NCBI RefSeq assembly: GCF_003052605.1
Contig: NZ_QASO01000087.1
Location: forward strand, 1 to 49,998
Direction: 5' to 3'
DNA length: 49,998 nt
Source of the DNA: Ectopseudomonas oleovorans
Lineage (GTDB): Bacteria; Pseudomonadota; Gammaproteobacteria; Pseudomonadales; Pseudomonadaceae
In this document: positions 45,301 to 49,998 of the stretch, piece after piece
How the letters are laid out: every line of letters begins with the position of its first letter
Numbering within the stretch: position 1 is the stretch's first letter
The notes under the pieces: generated by a model
Told to the model about the DNA's origin: nothing
What the model saw: only the letters and a program-made list of their open reading frames with translations
The model's database searches: none
Made by a program: the position numbers and the translations under genes

Positions 45301-48300
45301 TGCCGGGGGATCTGTTCGCCTCGGTGGACCATATCCTCGAGCTGAACCAGGCGCTGCAGATCGGCGAGGACCCGGTCTGGGGCAACCCCATCATGCAGGC
45401 GCTGACGCCCATGGTGGAACGTGGCGACGGTTACCTGCGCTACAACGGTGAAGAGCACGTGGTGCTGGGTGGCACCGAAGACGACGACACCCTGATCGGT
45501 GGTATCGGCGACGACACCTTGTGGGGCGACGGCGGCAACGACCGCCTGGAGGGTGGCTACGGCAACGACATCATCCAGGGCGGCGACGGCGACGACATCA
45601 TCACCGACATCGGCGGCGACGACATCATCAAGGCCGGCGACGGCAACGACGTGATCCATGGCGGCAACGGCCTCGACCTGATCTTCGCCGGCGACGGCCA
45701 TGACTTCGTTATCGGCGGCACCGACGGCAAGGAGATCCTGGGCGGCACCGGCAACGATTTCATCCACGGTGGCGACGGCATCGACGCGCTGTTCGGCGGT
45801 TCCGGCGACGACTGGGTGGAGGGCGGCGGTCGTTTCGACTACATCGCCGGCGACAACGGTGACATCTTCTTCGAGAGCCCGATCCTCGGCCACGACGTGC
45901 TCAACGGCGGCCAGGGCGACACCGACTACGACGCCGACTCCGGCGACGACATCATGTTCGCCGGCGCGGGTATCCAAAAGAATATCGGCATGTGGGGCTT
46001 CGACTGGGTGATCCACAAGGACAGCACGGTGTCCGCCTACTCGGATCTTAACCAGTTGGTGTTCGACACCGAGCCGCTGAAGGTGCTGCGCGACCGCTTC
46101 AGCGACGTCGAGGCGCTGTCGGGCTGGGATCGGGACGATGTGCTGCGCGGCGACGACCGCGGCAACGACCCGGATGCCGGCGAGGAGGAACAGCTCAACG
46201 CCAACAACGCCCTCAGCCAGGCCGGGGTCGACCGTATCAATGGTCTGCGCGAGATGCTCGACTATCTGGTGGAACTGCCGCCAGAAGAGGGCGACCTCGA
46301 GGCCGCCATCGCCTTCAATGCCGGCAATATCCTGCTCGGCGGCGGCGGCAGCGACGTGATCGAGGGCCGCGGTGGTGACGACTACATCGACGGTGCGGCC
46401 TGGCTCAACGTGCGCATCAGCATTCGCGACGACGCCGGCAACGAGATCGGCACGGCCGATGGTATGACCAAGGTGATCACCGGCAAGAGCGGGGTGCTGG
46501 CCGGCACTGCGGAGAGCCTGACCCTGGATCAGGCGATGTTCAGCCGCCTGCTCAATCCCGGCCAGTTACATATCGTGCGTGAGATTCTCTACAGCAAGGA
46601 CGAAAACGACATCGACACCGCGGTGTACTTCGGTCTGGCCGACGAGTACGACATCATTGAGAACTTCGATGGTACCTGGACCGTCAGCCATACCCGCTTC
46701 GCCGGTGGCGGCGGCACCGTGACCACCTTCGACCCGCTCGATCCGGACGGCCTCAGCACCACCCGCAAGATCGTCTCCGACGGCACCGATACCCTGCGCA
46801 ATATCGACCGCGTGCAGTTCGCCGACCAGGTGGTCTGGTTGATCGACCGCCCGGCCGAGGGCAGCGTGGCCATCAGCAACATGGCGCCGGCCGAGGACGA
46901 GATGCTGCTGGCTGCCGCCACCGTCAGCGATCCCAATGGCACCGAATTCGCTGTGCTCAGCTACGCCTGGCAGGCGCTGGTGGCCGGCGAGTGGGTGCAG
47001 GTCGGTACGGGGCAGAGTTTCACCCCCGGCGATGCCGAGGTCGGGCTGGCGCTGCGCGTGGTGGTCAGCTTCAACGATGACATGGGCAACCCGGAGAGCC
47101 TGGTGTCCGCGGTCACCGCGCCGGTGCTCAACGTCAACGATGCGCCGACCGGCTTGCCGCAACTCAACAATGCTTCGCCCAGTGTCGGTCAGGTGCTGAT
47201 CGCCTCCACGGCGATGATCGCCGATGCCGACGGCTTGGTCGGGGTGACCTTCGCCTACCAGTGGCAGGTCGGTAGTGGCAGTAGCTTCAGCAATATCGCC
47301 GGCGCCACCGCACAGTCCTTCACCCTGACGGCGGCTCAGGCCGGCCAACAGGTGCGGGTGCAGGTCAGCTACACCGACAACCGCGGCACCTTCGAGTCGC
47401 TGACCTCGGCTGCCACGGCGGTGGTAGCCAGTGCGGTGATCATGGGCACCAACGCGGCCAATACGCTCAACGGCACCGCGCTGGACGACCATATCCTCGG
47501 CCTGGGCGGCAACGACGTGCTCAACGGTCTGGCCGGTAACGACATCCTCGATGGCGGCGCCGGCAACGACACCCTGGATGGCGGCCTCGGCGCCGATGTC
47601 ATGCTCGGCGGCCTGGGCAACGACATCTATATCGTCGACAACCTCGGCGATCAGGTGATCGAGGCCGCCGGCGCCGGCACCGATACCGTGCGCACCACGC
47701 TGCTCAGTTATGGCCTGGGCGAGAACGTCGAGCACCTGACCTTTATCGGCAGCGGCAACTTCACCGGCTACGGCAACGCCCTGGCCAATACCATAACGGG
47801 AGGAGATGGCAACGATGTGCTCGATGGCGGCGCCGGCGCCGACCGCTTGGTCGGCGGGCTGGGCAACGACAGCTACTATGTCGACGATGCCGGCGACGTG
47901 ACGGTCGAGACCGCTGGTGGCGGTATCGATACCGTCTACTCCACTGCCTCCAGCTATACCCTGCGGGCCAATGTGGAGAACTATGTGCATCTCGGCACAG
48001 GCGCTGCCGATGCCACCGGCAACGGCCTGGCCAACCAGATGACTGGCGGCGCGGCCGCCGACATTCTACGTGGCCAGGGCGGCGACGATGTGCTCAGCGG
48101 CATGGGCGGCAACGACACGCTCTACGGCGGAGCCGGTGCCGACAGTCTGTTGGGAGGCGAGGGGGCCGATACCCTGTTCGGTGAGGGTGGCAACGACATC
48201 CTCGACGGCGGCGACGGTGACGACATCCTCGATGGTGGTGCGGGTAACGACATCATGATCGGCGGTGCCGGCAACGACACTCTGTATGCCGATCAGGGCA

Positions 48301-48557
48301 ACGACATCCTCGTGTTCGGCCCCAACTTCGGTAGCGACACCATCATCGGTTTCGACGCCAACCCGGCTGGAGGGCAGGACCTGCTCAACATCGCGGCGTT
48401 CAATCTGACGGCGGCGACTTTCGCCAGTCGGGTATCAATCGCCGATGCTGGCAACGATGTGTTGGTGACGGTGGGCGGTGCAGATGGCGGCAATATCCGC
48501 CTGGTCGGTGTGACCGACCACACCAGCGTGACCATCGCCGACTTCCAGTTGGTATGA
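42378..48557 (+). CDS. Secreted RTX protein with animal-type haem peroxidase domain
   Basis: This 2059-residue protein has no N-terminal signal. An animal-haem-peroxidase domain covers about residues 40-1000. The distal histidine is His356 in LFGQFFDHGLDLV, VHHVFHSEHNRLVE follows, the proximal histidine is His713 in VYRFGHSMLNE, and NIARGRDTGVPSLNSAREQF is conserved. An Ala-rich helical insert lies at about residues 150-320. RTX calcium-binding nonapeptides (GGxGxDxxx) occur at about 1030-1195, 1315-1340 and 1690-1975, with two Ig-like modules (DAPTG between them) at about 1495-1685. The last 80 residues (DTIIGFD...) fit a type I secretion signal. The divergent ABC/HlyD/TolC operon is its likely exporter. 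It would oxidise substrates with peroxide outside the cell. Confidence 0.93.
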   Translation: MAVKTTQSDLEFILQQIKIAEAHAAGASLYDLVGNPLLPYGLRTVDGTYNNLVPGQEQYGSADQVMPRLLEPEFRDAENGIDGAGAPPGFPGSGTQTSYEQTSGYVVDSQPRIISNLIVDQSLNNPAAVMAALEYAGSSDVFGDAQLVANALAALKTAEAAAQGNSALVEASAALLAASAAAAQAAAGAVELAQEEADADDLAHSEALALVTAAQAAEGAALAALIFALNNGGDVVGTLATYNAAAAATAAAQEQAGTAGESAAASAALAMEAQTVALAAATQLASDTAAHELLLAEVAESSAEVAAAQAALDGLLDDMGIVMDNGSVQVPNVSPDEGLSAPFNAWMSLFGQFFDHGLDLVNKGGSGTVYIPLQPDDPLYVEGSHSNFMVLTRATNQPGPDGILGTPDDVREHVNQTTPFVDQNQTYTSHASHQVFLREYVMVDGKPVATGHLLDGQNGGLATWADIKAQAREMLGINLTDADIGNVPLLATDQYGQFIRGENGFAMLIMPGNPPVQVEGDPDNPISTQGAVRTGHAFLDDIAHNAVPVIVGGQLVADADEVAGNAVGVNSMTGRNLEYDNELLDAHYITGDGRGNENIGLTAVHHVFHSEHNRLVEANKQAILASGDLAFINEWLQQPVESVPESVDGLIWNGERLFQAARFVNEMQYQHLVFEEFVRKIQPFTDIFMVQPDIEIDAAIVAEFARVVYRFGHSMLNETVDRLSFDMQSSDIGLIEAFLNPVEFGSADADVMAGSIIRGMTRQTGNEIDEFVTGALRNNLVGLPLDLPAINIARGRDTGVPSLNSAREQFFAATGDSNLKPYVSWVDFALNIKNPASIINFIAAYGQHESILAADTAEAKRAAATLLVMGGSGSPSDRTDFLNSSGTWAGRESGLNLVDFWIGGLAERKMPFGGMLGSTFNFVFEIQMENLQDGDRFYYLSRTQGLDLLGALEANSFASLVMANTDLGRPGSSHLPGDLFASVDHILELNQALQIGEDPVWGNPIMQALTPMVERGDGYLRYNGEEHVVLGGTEDDDTLIGGIGDDTLWGDGGNDRLEGGYGNDIIQGGDGDDIITDIGGDDIIKAGDGNDVIHGGNGLDLIFAGDGHDFVIGGTDGKEILGGTGNDFIHGGDGIDALFGGSGDDWVEGGGRFDYIAGDNGDIFFESPILGHDVLNGGQGDTDYDADSGDDIMFAGAGIQKNIGMWGFDWVIHKDSTVSAYSDLNQLVFDTEPLKVLRDRFSDVEALSGWDRDDVLRGDDRGNDPDAGEEEQLNANNALSQAGVDRINGLREMLDYLVELPPEEGDLEAAIAFNAGNILLGGGGSDVIEGRGGDDYIDGAAWLNVRISIRDDAGNEIGTADGMTKVITGKSGVLAGTAESLTLDQAMFSRLLNPGQLHIVREILYSKDENDIDTAVYFGLADEYDIIENFDGTWTVSHTRFAGGGGTVTTFDPLDPDGLSTTRKIVSDGTDTLRNIDRVQFADQVVWLIDRPAEGSVAISNMAPAEDEMLLAAATVSDPNGTEFAVLSYAWQALVAGEWVQVGTGQSFTPGDAEVGLALRVVVSFNDDMGNPESLVSAVTAPVLNVNDAPTGLPQLNNASPSVGQVLIASTAMIADADGLVGVTFAYQWQVGSGSSFSNIAGATAQSFTLTAAQAGQQVRVQVSYTDNRGTFESLTSAATAVVASAVIMGTNAANTLNGTALDDHILGLGGNDVLNGLAGNDILDGGAGNDTLDGGLGADVMLGGLGNDIYIVDNLGDQVIEAAGAGTDTVRTTLLSYGLGENVEHLTFIGSGNFTGYGNALANTITGGDGNDVLDGGAGADRLVGGLGNDSYYVDDAGDVTVETAGGGIDTVYSTASSYTLRANVENYVHLGTGAADATGNGLANQMTGGAAADILRGQGGDDVLSGMGGNDTLYGGAGADSLLGGEGADTLFGEGGNDILDGGDGDDILDGGAGNDIMIGGAGNDTLYADQGNDILVFGPNFGSDTIIGFDANPAGGQDLLNIAAFNLTAATFASRVSIADAGNDVLVTVGGADGGNIRLVGVTDHTSVTIADFQLV

Positions 48558-48561
48558 GGTG

Positions 48562-48588
48562 GCGTGATCCCTGGCGTTCGGATCACGC
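48562..48588 (+). terminator. Hairpin just after the peroxidase gene
   Basis: Nine-base arms GCGTGATCC and GGATCACGC pair perfectly around a 9-base loop, starting 5 bases past the stop. There is no T-run, so it may protect the mRNA end rather than terminate. Confidence 0.4.
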
Positions 48589-48619
48589 ACGGTAGCCAAG
48601 GTCGGCGCCAGGTTGGCTG

Positions 48620-48660
48620 CGGAGCATCGCCTGCGGGGGCGGTGCTCCGTGGTCTTCTTT
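48620..48660 (+). terminator. Terminator downstream of the peroxidase gene
   Basis: A 12-bp stem (48620-48631 with 48638-48649, one G-T pair) has a 6-base loop and is followed by TGGTCTTCTTT. This is the likely end of the peroxidase transcript. Confidence 0.7.
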
Positions 48661-48758
48661 GCAGGGGGTGGAATATCGCAAAAAGTTGCGGCATGACGCA
48701 TGTCGAGTTCCGCGAGCGTGGTAACGTAATACGCAGTTACATTCACTTACCCGTTCCC

Positions 48759-49804
48759 ATGTCGATCAAGGATTCGATCCTGGCAGCCGCGCTGGCTGCT
48801 GTCCTGCCGTTCACCTGTGTTGCATACGCCAATCCCGAGACCGAGCCAGAAACGCTGCGGTCGACGCCGAGGTCATCGAGACCGAGGATGTGGCGCAATA
48901 CATCAGTCCTGAAGAATTCGTCGCCAGCCTGGAGTTCAAGGGCGGCCGCGTCGTCCTGGGCAACGATCTGGCCACCCTCAACCTGCCCGATACCCTGGTG
49001 TTTCTCGACGGTGAGAACGCTCAGCGTCTGTTGGTCGATGGCTGGGGCAATCCGCCAGATGACGTTCCGCCGCTGGGCATGATCCTGCCGGCTGGCGTGT
49101 CGCCGCTGGCCGATGAATCCTGGGGTGTGACCGTCGAATACGAAGACAGCGGCTACGTGTCCGATGAGGACGCCGGCGATATCGACTACGGCGACATGCT
49201 CAAGGACATGCAGGCCGACATGCGCGAGGCCAACACCTGGCGTGAAGAGAACGGCTGCGAGGCCGTGCAACTGGTCGGCTGGGCCGCCGAGCCGCACTAA
49301 GATACCGAAGGCAAGAAGCTGTATTGGGCCAAGGAGCTGAAGTTTGGCGACACCGAGGCCAATACCCTGAACTACAACATTCGCGTCTTGGGCCGTAAGG
49401 GCGTGCTGGTGCTAAATTTCGTCGCCAATATGGATCAACTGGCAGAAATCGAGGCCAGCGTACCGGCCGTGCTGGCTGCAACCGAGTTCAACCCGGGCCA
49501 GCGCTATGCCGAGTTCGACCCGGATCTGGATACCGTAGCCGCATACGGCCTGGGCGCGCTGGTCGCCGGCAAGGTGGCGGCCAAGACTGGTTTGCTGGCG
49601 CTGCTGCTGGTATTGCTGAAGAAGTTCTGGTTCATCCCGGTGGTGCTGGGCGGCTGGCTGTTCAAGCGCATTGGCATGCGCAAGAAGCAAGCGCCGGTCG
49701 GCGCAGTGAGCGCTCCGGTCGCACCGTTTGCCGAGGCCAAACCGCAAGAGCCAGCGCAAACGGTGATGGATCTGAACAAACCGGACGATGCGGACAAACG
49801 CTGA
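48759..49804 (+). pseudogene. DUF2167 family membrane protein, broken
   Basis: A signal peptide (MSIKDSILAAALAAVLPFTC) is read in one frame. From about 48850 the family sequence continues in another frame (VIETEDVAQYISPEEFVASL), so a one-base loss lies between. That frame shows DUF2167 blocks such as LATLNLPDTLVFLDG, LADESWGVTVEYEDSGYVSD and VGWAAEPH. It then meets TAA at 49298-49300 where the family has tyrosine (a TAC-to-TAA change fits), and resumes with DTEGKKLYWAKELKFG and a C-terminal membrane segment LLALLLVLLKKFWFIPVVLG. The two lesions make a full product unlikely. The family's function is unknown. Confidence 0.82.
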
Positions 49805-49903
49805 GTTTAGTCCGTAGCCCAATGAGATGGACTCCTCCCTCCTACGGCGTCATTGCGCCAGACTGAAGGTTGTAAAACAAGCAATCCCGGAGGGGGAGCC
49901 CGC
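49805..49903 (+). mobile_element. Left end of an IS110-family insertion sequence (partial)
   Basis: This non-coding stretch separates the end of the DUF2167 remnant from a transposase start. It contains GGAGGGGGA as ribosome site. IS110 elements lack terminal inverted repeats, so the exact left boundary cannot be placed from one copy. Confidence 0.45.
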
Positions 49904-49998
49904 ATGAAACTTAAACGCATAGGCGTGGATTTGGCAAAGCAGGTTTTTCAAGTTCATGGTGTCGACAGCCATGAGCAGGTCAAATGCCGCAAGCAACT
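49904..49998 (+). CDS. IS110-family transposase, N-terminal fragment at window edge
   Basis: The 31 visible codons begin MKLKRIGVDLAKQVFQVHG, the characteristic start of IS110-type DEDD transposases. The aspartate in GVDLAK is the first catalytic residue of the RuvC-like domain. The gene runs off the window, so its intactness cannot be judged. A very strong Shine-Dalgarno sequence precedes it. Confidence 0.85.
   Translation, partial: MKLKRIGVDLAKQVFQVHGVDSHEQVKCRKQ

Noticed and set aside
45480..45960. Regular short repeats that might suggest a CRISPR or minisatellite
   Set aside because: The periodicity is 27 bases, in frame, and encodes RTX nonapeptides. There are no conserved repeats separated by unique spacers.
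44781..46016. 411-codon antisense frame opposite the RTX repeats
   Set aside because: Its repetitive Val/Ala/Asp/Glu pattern is simply the complement of the GGxGxD-coding repeats.

Overview
This window is high-GC gammaproteobacterial DNA, almost certainly a Pseudomonas, probably of the P. mendocina/oleovorans/alcaligenes type. The gene content and order (late cobalamin genes, MarR-MFS-glutathione peroxidase-FadL, then sseA, gdhA, rnd, ycgL, ycgN, ptrB, HIT, class II amidotransferase) match a conserved Pseudomonas backbone as I remember it. Several REP-type palindromes of the 'GTAGGAGC' and 'GTAGGGTGGG' kinds, typical of the genus, lie between genes. The species is inferred; no search was run.

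Layout. 1-345: a repeat-rich non-coding stretch ending in a terminator. 346-422: tRNA-Pro(CGG). 0.5-3.3 kb: a small lipoprotein, then molybdenum cofactor genes (mobA divergent from moaB-moeA). 3.4-5.0 kb: two tandem NlpC/P60 lipoproteins and a small HNH protein. 5.0-5.45 kb: a cobalamin riboswitch whose peripheral arm is interrupted by a 172-bp inverted-repeat element. 5.6-14.5 kb: a tightly coupled ten-gene operon for the late half of B12 synthesis (cobO, cobB, bluB, cobD, cobC, cobQ, cobU, cobT, alpha-ribazole phosphatase, cobS). Start and stop codons mostly overlap, and a REP hairpin breaks the chain before cobU. 14.5-17.0 kb: a MarR regulator, an MFS transporter, a 41-codon membrane peptide and a periplasmic glutathione peroxidase. 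17.1-21.2 kb: an amber-interrupted secreted protein resembling a lipase-chaperone C-terminus, a hybrid histidine kinase abutting a convergent NarL-type response regulator, and a FadL-type porin broken by two frameshifts and a nonsense codon. 21.3-36.9 kb: core metabolic and conserved hypothetical genes.

36.9-49.8 kb is the accessory part. A three-gene type I secretion system (outer membrane TolC-like, HlyD-like fusion protein, ABC exporter) is transcribed leftward. Facing away from it across an AT-rich, palindrome-bearing 0.67-kb intergenic region is a 2059-residue RTX protein with an animal-type haem peroxidase domain. That protein is the obvious substrate of the exporter. It carries an alanine-rich helical insert of about 170 residues just before the distal haem histidine. 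A 70-codon ORF just upstream repeats the peroxidase N-terminus and then stops, so it is a truncated paralogue. The right edge holds a DUF2167-type membrane protein gene broken by a frameshift and a stop, then the first 95 bases of an IS110-family transposase.

The strongest unusual signals are the palindromic element inside the riboswitch, the secreted haem peroxidase with its insert and truncated upstream copy, the shared repeat at 215-251 and 31328-31364, and the two lipid-related genes both broken around 17-21 kb.
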